A stretch of 64,000 bases of DNA, taken from Sapientia aquatica (GTDB lineage: Bacteria > Pseudomonadota > Gammaproteobacteria > Burkholderiales > Burkholderiaceae_D). This document shows positions 19,017 through 28,076 of the stretch, piece by piece. Where the stretch lies: the NCBI RefSeq assembly GCF_004358105.1, contig NZ_SMYL01000005.1, positions 62,001-126,000 of the forward strand, in the 5' to 3' direction. Position 1 is the stretch's first letter, and each line of letters opens with the position of its first letter. Position numbers and translations under genes: made by a program. Under the pieces are notes generated by a model that worked only from the letters and a program-made list of their open reading frames with translations, had not been told where the DNA came from and ran no database searches.

Positions 19017-19278
19017 CGACCAGTTCCTCAATCATTTTGGGTTTTGGTGCGAGCCAAGCAGTAACCCGCACTCAGGGAGATTGACAGATTGTGAACGGAA
19101 ACGAATTCTTTCAAGCGGTGAGAAGTGCGTAAAAAACAGTTCTATTTAGCGCTATGTTCTTGGCGTGGTCGTGTTTGAATGATAAGGATGCCAGAGGTGT
19201 GGCTAGAAATTTAACTTATTGGCAAGTTTGATCCGTTGCAGCTGACACGGGACGATTTTACTTTTACGACTAAACTGG

Positions 19279-21063
19279 ATGAGCAAGAAAGCAGACAAGA
19301 TGTCGATTCCACTTACTCAGCCCAGTTTGAGCGCGACCAGTTCAGATCAGCATGCGCTCAGCGACTTATTGCAAACTGCTCATCATCAGCGCCAAGCCGG
19401 ACAGCTTGCACAGGCCAAGCACATTTATCAGAGCATAGTAAGCCGTGATCCGCACCAGCCCGATGCGCTGCACTATTTAGGTTTAATCGCCTATCAAGAA
19501 CACAACTATCTCGACGCCGAACGATTAATCCGTTTAGCGACCGAAATTAATCCAAACTCTGCCAATTATTTCATTAACTTAGGTCAGTCATTGAGCGCGC
19601 AAGGTCGTTACGCTGAATCGATTGTCTGCCAGCGCCGCGCTTTGGAGCTAGAACCAAACAACGCGATTGCCCATTTTAATCTTGGTGTCGCCCAAATTAG
19701 CCTGAATCTAATTGATCAGGGTGTGCAGAGTTATTGCAATGCGATTGCTGCTAATCCAAAGCTAAAAGAAGCGTTTTATAACTTAGGCACGGTATTTCGA
19801 TTACGTGAAGATCACGCTGCAGCGATTCCGTATTACCAGCAGGCGATTGACTTGGATGATAGCTATATTGACGCCTACAACAATTTAGCCGTTTGCCAGA
19901 TAGCGGTGAAAAATTTTGATGCGGTAGCCAAAGCAGCATTAAAAGTAATTGCGCTCGACCCTAACCATGCCAATAGCTATTTTCATTTGGCGATTGCTTG
20001 CCAAGAGCAAGGTAATTTGATCGGCAGCGAAGTCTTCCACGAGCGCGCCGCTGTGATTAATCAGGAACGCGGGCAGCCCAACGCCACAGTTTTATGTTCG
20101 CTCGGTTTGCTCTATCTGGCATTGGGTAAATTGCCGCAAGGCTGGGCCGGTTTTGAATATCGCTGGAGCAAAGAAGTCGCGCCCGAGCCAATGCGTCAAT
20201 TTCCCTATCCATGGTGGCAGGGCGAGTCGCTGCACGATAAAACGATTTTGGTCTGGGGCGAACAAGGAATAGGCGATCAAATTTTGTTTTCTAGTCTTTA
20301 CCAAGATTTGCTTGAGAGCGCCAAATGCTGTGTTTTTGCTTGTACCAAAAAGCTGATCCCGTTATTCCAAACGTCGTTTCCGACTGCACTAATTGCCGAT
20401 ATTGACGCCCCGGTGCAATGGGACGAAATCGTCATTGATGTGCAATCCGCGGCTGGTTCGGCGGCGCGCTGGTTGCGTTCTAGCATTGCCAGCTTTCCTG
20501 AGCGTAGCCATTTTTTAGTCGCAAATACCTCACGAGTTCGGCATTGGCAAAATAAGCTGGCTGAACTGGATGTGGGTCAGGCTAAAAAACTAAACGTAGG
20601 AATCGGCTGGCGTAGCGGCAATATGGCGGGTAACCGCGCATTGTATTGCACTCAAATCACCCAATGGCAGGCAATTTTTGGCGTGCAAGGAGTGCGTTTT
20701 ATCAACCTTCAATACGATGACTGCGAAGTGGAAATAAATCAGGCGCGGCAGCAGTTTGGGGTTGAAATCGTTCGCTTTATGGAGGTCGATTTATACAATG
20801 ATTTGTTGGAGACCGCGGCACTTACCAAAGCGCTCGATTTAGTCATTTCAGCGCCTACCACGAGCGGGATTTTAGCCGGTGCACTGGGTGTGCCGACGTG
20901 GATGATGCAGAGTGGATTTTATTGGCACAACTTAGGTCAGGACTCAAATCGTTGGTATCCCCAATTGCGCGGCTTCCACAAGAATTGGGATCAAGACTGG
21001 GAATCCATGATTGCCGACATCGCTACCGAACTGACTAATTTAGTGGAAGTGAAACGACAATGA
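19279..21063 (+). CDS. TPR-glycosyltransferase, FlmG-like (first copy)
   Basis: 594 aa. Residues about 25-270 are tetratricopeptide repeats (for example HYLGLIAYQEHNYLDAERLI, AHFNLGVAQI, AYNNLAVCQ). Residues about 290-590 form a Rossmann-like glycosyltransferase domain with TILVWGEQGIGDQILF, VGIGWRSGNMAGNRAL and LDLVISAPTTSGILAGALGVPTW. The same architecture is seen in FlmG, which transfers pseudaminic or legionaminic acid to flagellin in Caulobacter and relatives. Lying between the leg operon and fliC, it is probably a flagellin nonulosonate transferase. Start ATG 19279 has a weak ribosome site; ATG 19300 is an alternative. Confidence 0.8.
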   Translation: MSKKADKMSIPLTQPSLSATSSDQHALSDLLQTAHHQRQAGQLAQAKHIYQSIVSRDPHQPDALHYLGLIAYQEHNYLDAERLIRLATEINPNSANYFINLGQSLSAQGRYAESIVCQRRALELEPNNAIAHFNLGVAQISLNLIDQGVQSYCNAIAANPKLKEAFYNLGTVFRLREDHAAAIPYYQQAIDLDDSYIDAYNNLAVCQIAVKNFDAVAKAALKVIALDPNHANSYFHLAIACQEQGNLIGSEVFHERAAVINQERGQPNATVLCSLGLLYLALGKLPQGWAGFEYRWSKEVAPEPMRQFPYPWWQGESLHDKTILVWGEQGIGDQILFSSLYQDLLESAKCCVFACTKKLIPLFQTSFPTALIADIDAPVQWDEIVIDVQSAAGSAARWLRSSIASFPERSHFLVANTSRVRHWQNKLAELDVGQAKKLNVGIGWRSGNMAGNRALYCTQITQWQAIFGVQGVRFINLQYDDCEVEINQARQQFGVEIVRFMEVDLYNDLLETAALTKALDLVISAPTTSGILAGALGVPTWMMQSGFYWHNLGQDSNRWYPQLRGFHKNWDQDWESMIADIATELTNLVEVKRQ

Positions 21064-22865
21064 CGACATTGACGATGAAAAAAATAGGCCGCAATGATCC
21101 GTGCGCTTGTGGCAGTGGAAAAAAATACAAGCAATGTTGCATGGACGCGGATTTGGCCAGTTCAACAGCAATTCAAGCGCAACAACGCAACATAGATGCC
21201 TTAATGGTTGAGGGAAAAGCGCTGCACCAGCAAGGCCAATTAGCCCAAGCACAGGCCAATTACGAAGCGGTTTTACAGCAGCACCCAACGCATCCCGATG
21301 CCTTGCATTACTTAGGTGTTTTGGCCTACCAAGCTAAAAACTATCCGGTGGCAGAAGAATTGATGCGTGCCTCCATCAATCAAGACGATGGCAATCCGTT
21401 TTACTACAGTAATCTGGGTAGCTTATATCGTGACCAAAAAAAGCTGTCGAAGGCAATCGAGTGTCAGCAACGAGCGCTGGCGCTGAAGCCAGATTATGCC
21501 GAAGCCTATCTTAATCTGGCCGCAGCGCAGATTGATCAGCGCCAAGTAGAGCAGGGCATAGCTAGTTGTTTAAAAGCGCTTGAATTGCGACCACAGTATG
21601 TTGAAGCGCTAGATAATTTAGGCACTGCTTTGCGCTTGCAATTGAAATTTGCCGAGGCAGCGCTAGTGCATCAAAAGGCCATCGCAATTAATCCCAATTA
21701 TGTAGGCTCGTATGTCAATTTAGCGGCAGCGCAGCTCTATTTAAAGCGCTTCGATGACGTATCGCAAAACTGTTTATTGGCCTTAAAGCTCAATCCCAAT
21801 AATGCTAGCGCCTATTACTACTTGGGTGCCGCTTGTATGGAACAGGGGCAAGTTCAAGCGAGCCAACAATTTTTGCAGCATTCCCTGGCGTTAGATAACA
21901 ATCCCAACACGCATTTCACGTTAGCGATTTTACTGTTGGGAACGGGGCAGTTTGTCGCCGGTTGGTTAGAGCACGATTACCGCTTCGTGCATAAAGTCGA
22001 TCCTGTGCTGAAACGCTATTACCCCTTCCCTGAATGGCAGGGAGAGTCCTTGGCTGAAAAAACGATTTTGGTGTGGTTTGAGCAGGGAATTGGTGACCAG
22101 ATTGCCTATGCCAGTATGGTGGACGATATGTTGACCCGCTCCAAGAATTGCGTCTTGGCCTGCACCAAAAAGTTGGTCCCACTCTTTAAGCAAAGCTTCC
22201 CCACCGCGCGGGTGATGGAATTTGATGATCCTACTTTGTTGGAGCCGCAAACTGCTGATGTGCAAATGGCAGCGGGTTCGTTGGGGCGTTGGTTACGGCC
22301 CGATTACGCCAGTTTTGATCGCACCAAACCGATACTGAGCGCGGATTGGCAACGCGTTAGCTATTGGAAGCAGCGCTTGGCAACGATGGGTGATTCGATC
22401 AAAGTCGGTATCTGCTGGCGCAGTGGCAATATCACCGGAGATCGCGCACTCTATTGCACAGAGCTCGCAGAGTGGGGCGCGATATTGTCGGTACCGGGCG
22501 TGACCTTTATTAATTTGCAATACGATGATTGCCATGCTGAGCTAGATGCGGCGTACCAACAATTTGGCGTGCGGATACATGCCTTTCCCGAGGTTGATTT
22601 ATACGATGACTTACTAGAGGCGGCTGCGCTGACCAGCGCGCTGGACTTGGTAATTTCTGCGCCCACGGCAGCGGCGATTTTGGCTGGCGCGCTGGATGTG
22701 CCAACTTGGATGATGCTCACTGGCTTCGATTGGCAAAGAAGGAACGCTAATGGAAATATTTTCTATCGTTCGATGCAGACCTTTAATAAATCGTGGGATG
22801 AAAATTGGGCAGGGATGATAGAAATGATCGCAGCGCAATTGAATTCAGTCAGAAAAAGTCTCTAG
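21060..22865 (+). CDS. SEC-C/TPR-glycosyltransferase, FlmG-like (second copy)
   Basis: 601 aa paralogue of the preceding gene, overlapping it as ATGA at 21060-21063. The N-terminus carries a SEC-C zinc-binding motif (KKIGRNDPCACGSGKKYKQCC, Cys/Cys/Cys ligands) absent from the first copy. TPRs span about 40-290 and the glycosyltransferase domain about 300-600 (TILVWFEQGIGDQIAYAS, VGICWRSGNITGDRAL, LDLVISAPTAAAILAGALDVPTW). Both copies keep the same motif set, so both are probably active, perhaps with different acceptor or sugar specificity. I infer flagellin as acceptor from position. Confidence 0.8.
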   Translation: MTTLTMKKIGRNDPCACGSGKKYKQCCMDADLASSTAIQAQQRNIDALMVEGKALHQQGQLAQAQANYEAVLQQHPTHPDALHYLGVLAYQAKNYPVAEELMRASINQDDGNPFYYSNLGSLYRDQKKLSKAIECQQRALALKPDYAEAYLNLAAAQIDQRQVEQGIASCLKALELRPQYVEALDNLGTALRLQLKFAEAALVHQKAIAINPNYVGSYVNLAAAQLYLKRFDDVSQNCLLALKLNPNNASAYYYLGAACMEQGQVQASQQFLQHSLALDNNPNTHFTLAILLLGTGQFVAGWLEHDYRFVHKVDPVLKRYYPFPEWQGESLAEKTILVWFEQGIGDQIAYASMVDDMLTRSKNCVLACTKKLVPLFKQSFPTARVMEFDDPTLLEPQTADVQMAAGSLGRWLRPDYASFDRTKPILSADWQRVSYWKQRLATMGDSIKVGICWRSGNITGDRALYCTELAEWGAILSVPGVTFINLQYDDCHAELDAAYQQFGVRIHAFPEVDLYDDLLEAAALTSALDLVISAPTAAAILAGALDVPTWMMLTGFDWQRRNANGNIFYRSMQTFNKSWDENWAGMIEMIAAQLNSVRKSL

Positions 22866-23169
22866 TAGTCGCTAACTATTCCCCACGACGTTCCCAATTA
22901 TTGCCTTTTGTGAATGTTTTCCCCCTTGTTTTGAAAAAAGTTTTAAAAAAAATTGCTCAAAATTCGTCGAATTTAGCCCTAAAGTAATTTTGAAACTTGC
23001 CGATGAACGTAGTAGATCAAAAAACTTTAGCCCTTTTTGAAATAATTTAGTGCTCAATTTTTTTCAGACTTGACCGATACCCCTACCAACGGCGGTCGAG
23101 TAGTCCAAAAAACTAGACCAAAGTTTGAGGCTAATCGCCATTTTTAATAACTTAGGCAAGGGGAAAGTC
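22866..23169 (+). promoter_or_regulatory. fliC upstream region with sigma-28 promoter
   Basis: 304-bp gap. TAAAGTAA (22980-22987), 11 nt, then GCCGATGA (22999-23006) is a near-consensus FliA/sigma-28 flagellar promoter. Transcription should start near 23013, leaving a leader of about 155 nt before the fliC ATG at 23170, whose ribosome site is AAGGGGAAAG. The proximal 110 bp are A/T-rich and I see no terminator for the upstream glycosyltransferase gene there. Nothing else is recognised. Confidence 0.85.
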
Positions 23170-24705
23170 ATGTTAGACGCAATCAACACGAATATTATCT
23201 CGTTATCAACCCAAAACAATTTGGCTAATTCGCAATCGTCGTTAGCAACTTCAATCCAACGTTTATCGTCTGGTCTGAAAATTAACAGCGCTGCGGATGA
23301 TCCTGCGGGTTTAGCGATTTCCGATCGGATGACTTCGCAAGTCAACGGTTTGAATCAAGCAACACAAAATGCGAGTAATGCGATTGCATTGACGCAAACT
23401 GCAGACGGTGGTTTGGCTAGTACAACATCACTGCTGCAAACTATGCGTACCTTGGCAGTGGAAGCCGCCAACGGCACCAACTCCACATCAGATCGCCAAT
23501 CCCTGCAAACTGAGATCGCTCAGTTGCAACAACAAATTGGTCAAGTATCACAAACGACTCAGTACAACGGTATTAACTTGTTGGACGGCTCGTTGAGCAA
23601 CGTTCAGTTCCAAGTTGGTGCTAACGCTGGTCAAACCATTAGCTTCAATATCGGTAGTTCCGCTGCAAACGCCATCGGTAACAATACCTTAGCCCCAACC
23701 GCAGCAACCGCAGCGACAACTTTGTCCCAAGCGCATTTGTCTGGTACTGCCGCTTCTGTTGATGCTAACGTATTAGCAGCGCAAACAATTACCATCTCTG
23801 GTAACGGCACATCAGCCAGTATTGGTTTAACAGCAGGCGAATCGGGTTATGCAACGGCGGCAGCAGTCAACGCGGCAGCGGGTACAACGGGCGTAAAAGC
23901 CACAGCAACCAGCAATGCGACATTGAGCAATTTCGGAACCGGTTTGACTGTATTGACTTTGCAAGGCGCACCAACATCTACTGGCGCGGCCAGTCCAATT
24001 ACCGTGTCGTCAACCTTGGCTACCTCAAAAGACTTGACAGATTTAACGACTAAAATCAATGCACAGAGTGGCTCAACCGGAATTACTGCGGTGGCCGATT
24101 TGGTCAAAGGTACTATCTCGCTGACTCAAGCGGCTGGTTACGATATTGGTGTAACGAATGCAACCAATTCGACCCAAGCGGCGTTGGAAGTTACTGGTAC
24201 CACTTCTGCTGGTGCTGCGGGTACTGCAGTGACTTTGGCTGCTGCTGGTTCTGTCGGTGACACAGCTACTGTGGGTGCTTTGGTGTCGTTCAGTGCAGCG
24301 AGCTCGTTCTCAGTTAGCACAGATACTGCGACCTCCGGTATTTTTGACGCCACAACCAGCTCCGGTAGTACCTTATCTTCGGTTGCAGGGATTGACGTTA
24401 CCAAGTTGACCAACGGCTTACCAAGCGGTGCAAACGATGCCTTAGCAGTTATTGATGCGGCGTTAGCAAACGTGGATACCGCCCGCGCTTCGTTGGGTGC
24501 GTTACAAAACCGATTCACAGCTAGTATCAGCAACTTGCAAACGTCAACATTAAACATCACTTCAGCACGTAGTACTGTGTTGGATACTAACTTTGCGGCA
24601 GAAACAGCGAACTTGTCTCGCGGTCAAATTCTGCAACAAGCTGGTACAGCGATGTTGGCGCAAGCGAACTCGTTACCTAACGGTGTGTTGGCTTTACTTC
24701 GTTAA
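23170..24705 (+). CDS. fliC: Flagellin
   Basis: 511 aa filament protein. The conserved N-terminal D0/D1 region (INTNIISLSTQNNLANSQSSL, then LSSGLKINSAADDPAGLAISDRM) and C-terminal D1/D0 region (ALQNRFTASISNLQTSTLNI and LSRGQILQQAGTAMLAQANSLP) are intact. The centre, about residues 170-420, is Ser/Thr/Ala/Gly-rich and variable, the usual surface domain where O-glycans sit. The start is ATG 23170 after GGGGAAAG, not the in-frame ATG at 23125. A sigma-28 promoter lies upstream, and sugar-biosynthesis and transferase genes sit next door. Confidence 0.96.
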   Translation: MLDAINTNIISLSTQNNLANSQSSLATSIQRLSSGLKINSAADDPAGLAISDRMTSQVNGLNQATQNASNAIALTQTADGGLASTTSLLQTMRTLAVEAANGTNSTSDRQSLQTEIAQLQQQIGQVSQTTQYNGINLLDGSLSNVQFQVGANAGQTISFNIGSSAANAIGNNTLAPTAATAATTLSQAHLSGTAASVDANVLAAQTITISGNGTSASIGLTAGESGYATAAAVNAAAGTTGVKATATSNATLSNFGTGLTVLTLQGAPTSTGAASPITVSSTLATSKDLTDLTTKINAQSGSTGITAVADLVKGTISLTQAAGYDIGVTNATNSTQAALEVTGTTSAGAAGTAVTLAAAGSVGDTATVGALVSFSAASSFSVSTDTATSGIFDATTSSGSTLSSVAGIDVTKLTNGLPSGANDALAVIDAALANVDTARASLGALQNRFTASISNLQTSTLNITSARSTVLDTNFAAETANLSRGQILQQAGTAMLAQANSLPNGVLALLR

Positions 24706-24707
24706 TC

Positions 24708-24736
24708 TTAAGCAGTCATTTAGCTTAAAATTTTTT
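24708..24736 (+). terminator. Terminator candidate after fliC
   Basis: Stem TTAAGC (24708-24713)/GCTTAA (24723-24728) with a 9-nt loop, followed by AATTTTTT, 3 nt after the fliC stop. The stem is short and A/T-rich, but position and T-run support termination. Confidence 0.45.
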
Positions 24737-24759
24737 GGCTAAAGTAGTAATTAGTACCT

Positions 24760-24777
24760 CCCCGACTTCGGTCGGGG
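24760..24777 (+). repeat. CCCCGAC-TTCG-GTCGGGG hairpin before flaG
   Basis: A very stable 7-bp G/C stem closed by a TTCG tetraloop, 22 nt upstream of the flaG ATG, with no T-run. In the transcript it would sit just ahead of the flaG ribosome site GGAAG. It may mark a processed 3' end of fliC mRNA or limit flaG translation. Confidence 0.5.
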
Positions 24778-24799
24778 AATTCACTTGGAAGACGACATC

Positions 24800-25189
24800 A
24801 TGGACGTTAATACAATCGGTACTTCTGCCGCCGCTCTTGGGCAGAACAGTACGGGTGTAACAACACCTAGCCCAGCCATTGCGACTCCTGCCCCTGCAGC
24901 GGATCCGCCAGCTAGTTCGGCTGCAAGTAGCTCGAGCAGCTCTGGCAGCGCACCGCCATCATTGGCCCAGGTCAAGCAAGCGGTGGACAATATTAATGCA
25001 TCGCTCAACGCTAACGGTAATTCACAAAACGTGCAGTTTGCAGTGGACCCAAATAGTAAGCGTGTAGTGGTGCAAGTTATCGATCAGCAAACCGATAAGG
25101 TGATACGCCAAATTCCTTCTGAGGAAATCATCCAAATGTCGATGACGCTGGGACAAAAGTTAGGGCAGGTAATTAATCAGCAGGCCTGA
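24800..25189 (+). CDS. flaG: FlaG family protein
   Basis: 129 aa. The N-terminal 55 residues are low-complexity Ala/Pro/Ser. The C-terminal FlaG domain reads VQFAVDPNSKRVVVQVIDQQ and VIRQIPSEEIIQMSMTLGQK. FlaG proteins affect filament length; the biochemical role is unclear. The start is ATG 24800 with GGAAG 8 nt upstream; a TTG at 24785 extends the frame but lacks a ribosome site. Placed between fliC and fliD as is usual. Confidence 0.9.
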   Translation: MDVNTIGTSAAALGQNSTGVTTPSPAIATPAPAADPPASSAASSSSSSGSAPPSLAQVKQAVDNINASLNANGNSQNVQFAVDPNSKRVVVQVIDQQTDKVIRQIPSEEIIQMSMTLGQKLGQVINQQA

Positions 25190-25279
25190 TCTAGGGCGCT
25201 ACTGTAACAATGTCGAGGGTGCCTCGATAAGTATATTTTGCTAATTCATCATTGGATGAAGGAGCTTTTTTGCGCTTGT

Positions 25280-25299
25280 AAAACCGATTAATCGGTTTT
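25280..25299 (+). terminator. Palindromic terminator after flaG
   Basis: A 20-nt perfect palindrome AAAACCGATTAATCGGTTTT folds into an 8-bp stem with TTAA loop ending in four T, 91 nt after flaG and 46 nt before the fliD promoter. Symmetry means it could also act as a protein-binding site. Confidence 0.5.
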
Positions 25300-25344
25300 C
25301 GGGTGTCATAGGCAAATCAAACAATAAAGCCTGAATACCCACGC

Positions 25345-25371
25345 TAAAGTTCGCTTAGGATTCACCGATAA
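25345..25371 (+). promoter_or_regulatory. Sigma-28 promoter of fliD
   Basis: TAAAGTTC (25345-25352), 11 nt, ACCGATAA (25364-25371). This differs from the FliA consensus TAAAGTTT-N11-GCCGATAA at only two positions. It lies 41 nt upstream of the fliD ATG and should drive fliD-fliS-fliT as a late flagellar unit. Confidence 0.85.
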
Positions 25372-25412
25372 CTGGTTATAGTGACGAACGGTGATGGTCT
25401 AGGAGAAGCAAA

Positions 25413-27443
25413 ATGAGTAACGTAACTAATGTTGGTTCATCGGCCGGTGCAGCCATCATTTCGTCGTTAGGTGTCGGTTCTGGTTTGAACGTAACAGGCA
25501 TTATCAGCCAATTGATGGCGGTACAAAATCAGCCAGTAAATCTGCTCCAGAATCAGGAAGCATCCACTCAGACCTTGGTGAGCAATTTTGGGCAACTCCA
25601 GAATGCGCTCTCGACCTTTCAAACCGCAATGCAAGGCTTAACGTCAGCCAGCAACTACCAAAGCGTAACGGCCTCGGTTGCCAATAGTTCCGTGGCGACG
25701 GTGACGGCCAGTTCCAGTGCTTCGGCGGGTACCTACTCCTTACAAGTCAATCAACTAGCGCAGGCCCAAACCTTAGTCACTGCGGGTCAAGCGACCAGCA
25801 CCGGTGCGATTGGCGTCGGTACGATTTCGTTTAACTTTGGCACGATTTCAGGTGGAACTGCTACGAGTGGCAAATACGGCACTGGCACGATATTTACTAA
25901 TTCCGGCTCCGCAGCAAAGACGGTGACGATTGATAGTTCCAATAATTCGATCACCGGTATTGCCGCAGCGATTAATGCCGCCAACATTGGCGTGACGGCC
26001 AGTATTGTTAATGATGGCAGTAATACGCCGTATCGCTTATCGCTGACGTCCAATAATACGGGCGCGGCGAACAGCATGCAGATTTCGGTTTCTGGCGACG
26101 CTGCTTTGTCGAGTATGTTGAATCAAGATCCATCGGGAACGCAAAATTTAACCGAGACATCGGCTGCTCAAAACGCGCAATTTAATTTAAACGGTATCGC
26201 CATTACCAGTAGCACTAACACAGCCTCAAATGTTATTTCTGGCGTGTCACTGAATCTGCTATCGACCAACACCACGGCAACCACCTTAAGCGTGAATAAA
26301 AATAATGCCGGTGCAACCAATGCAGTTAATTCTTTTGTGTCAGCCTACAACACGATTGCCTCCACCATTCAGCAAGCAACCGCTTACGATTCATCCGCTA
26401 AACAGGCCGGTCCTTTGCAAGGGCAAACTAGCGTGTTGTCGATTATGAGCCAAATGCAGCAAGTCCTGAATCAGCCGATTCCTGGCGCACCAAGTGCGTA
26501 TTCCAATTTGGCGCAAATTGGTGTGTCGTTCCAAAAAGATGGCACCTTGTCGGTCGATAACACCAAATTACAGGCCGCGTTGACGGCTAATCCGGCGGCG
26601 GTTTCCGGCATGTTCGCTTCAAATGGTATTTCTAACGATTCGCTCATTAGCTACACCAGCAGTAATACCTTAACTAAGCCGGGAAGCTATGCCGTCAACA
26701 TTACTCGGCTGGCAGGTCAAGGAAGTATTACCGGCAGCGCGGCCGCAGCGACAACTATTACGGCTGGTGTGAACGATACGCTCACGCTTAATCTAGATGG
26801 CACTACTGCCAACGTAACGCTAGCAGCGGGAACGTATACGCCCGCATCGCTTGCCACTGCCTTGCAAACAGCGATCAATACCAATAATGCATTTACGGCT
26901 TCTGGTGCTTCGGCTAGCGTCAGCCAAAATGCAGGAGTGTTATCCATTACTTCAAATTCATACGGTTCAAAATCGATTGCTAATGTGACCGGTGGCAACG
27001 GTCAATCTGACCTGCTTGGCAGTGCAGCGGCAACAGTGGTTGCTGGGGTCGATGTGGCAGGCACGATCAATGGCGCGTTAGCGACTGGAACTGGTCAGAC
27101 GTTGGTTGGTGCAACCGGCGACAATTCGGCTGGGTTGACCATAAAGGTGATCGGCGGCAGCGTGGGCGCACGCGGCTCAATCAATTACACCCAAGGCTAT
27201 ACCAACGGACTCAATACATTGATGACTTCGGTTTTAGGCAAGGGCGGTCAAATTGCGGCGGCCACGGCTGGTTACAACGCCACGATCAAGTCCATGCAAG
27301 CCACGATTGCCAACGACCAACTACTTAATCAACAGGTGTTGGCTAATTATCAGGCCGAGTTTTCGGCGCTCGATGTGACGATGGCAAAGTTGACCAGCAC
27401 TAGCACTTATTTGACCCAGCAACTAGCCGCACTTGCCAAGTAA
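25413..27443 (+). CDS. fliD: Flagellar filament cap protein FliD (HAP2)
   Basis: 676 aa, on the long side for FliD. The N-terminal domain includes SSLGVGSGLNVTGIISQLMAVQNQPVNLLQ; the C-terminal FliD domain has NAVNSFVSAYNTIASTIQQAT and a coiled C-terminus ending YLTQQLAALAK. The central part is Ser/Thr/Ala/Gly-rich, with an insert around 410-560. It caps the growing filament and folds exported flagellin into place. TAGGAGAAG precedes the ATG and a sigma-28 promoter lies upstream. Confidence 0.94.
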   Translation: MSNVTNVGSSAGAAIISSLGVGSGLNVTGIISQLMAVQNQPVNLLQNQEASTQTLVSNFGQLQNALSTFQTAMQGLTSASNYQSVTASVANSSVATVTASSSASAGTYSLQVNQLAQAQTLVTAGQATSTGAIGVGTISFNFGTISGGTATSGKYGTGTIFTNSGSAAKTVTIDSSNNSITGIAAAINAANIGVTASIVNDGSNTPYRLSLTSNNTGAANSMQISVSGDAALSSMLNQDPSGTQNLTETSAAQNAQFNLNGIAITSSTNTASNVISGVSLNLLSTNTTATTLSVNKNNAGATNAVNSFVSAYNTIASTIQQATAYDSSAKQAGPLQGQTSVLSIMSQMQQVLNQPIPGAPSAYSNLAQIGVSFQKDGTLSVDNTKLQAALTANPAAVSGMFASNGISNDSLISYTSSNTLTKPGSYAVNITRLAGQGSITGSAAAATTITAGVNDTLTLNLDGTTANVTLAAGTYTPASLATALQTAINTNNAFTASGASASVSQNAGVLSITSNSYGSKSIANVTGGNGQSDLLGSAAATVVAGVDVAGTINGALATGTGQTLVGATGDNSAGLTIKVIGGSVGARGSINYTQGYTNGLNTLMTSVLGKGGQIAAATAGYNATIKSMQATIANDQLLNQQVLANYQAEFSALDVTMAKLTSTSTYLTQQLAALAK

Positions 27444-27533
27444 ATAAACGTATTAAGTCGCTGTTGCAGCGCAGCGGCAAAGAATTACCGGTTTAAAAAA
27501 TTGGCTTTACGATAAAAATATTCAGGAGCATTT

Positions 27534-28016
27534 ATGTTCGGTTCTTCCCCCAGAAATGGCGCCAATGCGTATTCAAAAGTTGGTATGGAAACAGGTGTGT
27601 TTGCAGCCGATCCGCACAAGCTGATTTTGATGTTGTTCGACGGCGCGCTAATGGCAATCAATAACGCCATTAACCAAATGGAAGCAGGGAAAATCGCCGA
27701 AAAAGGACGTTCGATTTCACACGCCGTTGCTATTGTAGAACGCGGTTTGCGCGCTAGTTTGAACAAAGAAGTTGGTGGCGAATTGGCGCAAAATTTGGAT
27801 GCTTTGTACGGCTATATTATTAAGCAATTGATGACAGCTAATATTCAAAACGATGTCGAGAAATTGGTCGAATCAAAAAAGCTGTTGCATGAATTACGTT
27901 CGGCTTGGGAGCAAATCGCGCCTAATAAAAATGCCCAAAATGCGGCGGCAGAGCGGATTGCGCCGATGCAGCAAGATGCATTAGCGCCGCGCAAATCCAG
28001 CTTTATTTCTGTCTAG
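27534..28016 (+). CDS. fliS: Flagellin export chaperone FliS
   Basis: 160 aa, slightly longer than the usual 130-140 because of a polar C-terminal tail. Binds the C-terminus of flagellin in the cytosol to prevent early assembly. Family features: NAYSKVGMETGVFAADPHKLILMLFDGAL near the N-terminus, then ISHAVAIVERGLRASLN and the helix with YIIKQLMTANIQND. CAGGAG precedes the ATG by 6 nt. Second gene of the fliDST unit. Confidence 0.94.
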   Translation: MFGSSPRNGANAYSKVGMETGVFAADPHKLILMLFDGALMAINNAINQMEAGKIAEKGRSISHAVAIVERGLRASLNKEVGGELAQNLDALYGYIIKQLMTANIQNDVEKLVESKKLLHELRSAWEQIAPNKNAQNAAAERIAPMQQDALAPRKSSFISV

Positions 28017-28076
28017 CCGTGCTGTGTCAAAGAGCCGATAGTGTTTTCCACCGACTTTAGTAATGTGAGCGATTAA

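Noticed and set aside
24741-24777. TAAAGTAG upstream of flaG as a sigma-28 -35 element
   Set aside because: The -10 position (TCCCCGAC) matches GCCGATAA at only a few bases and falls within a G/C hairpin.
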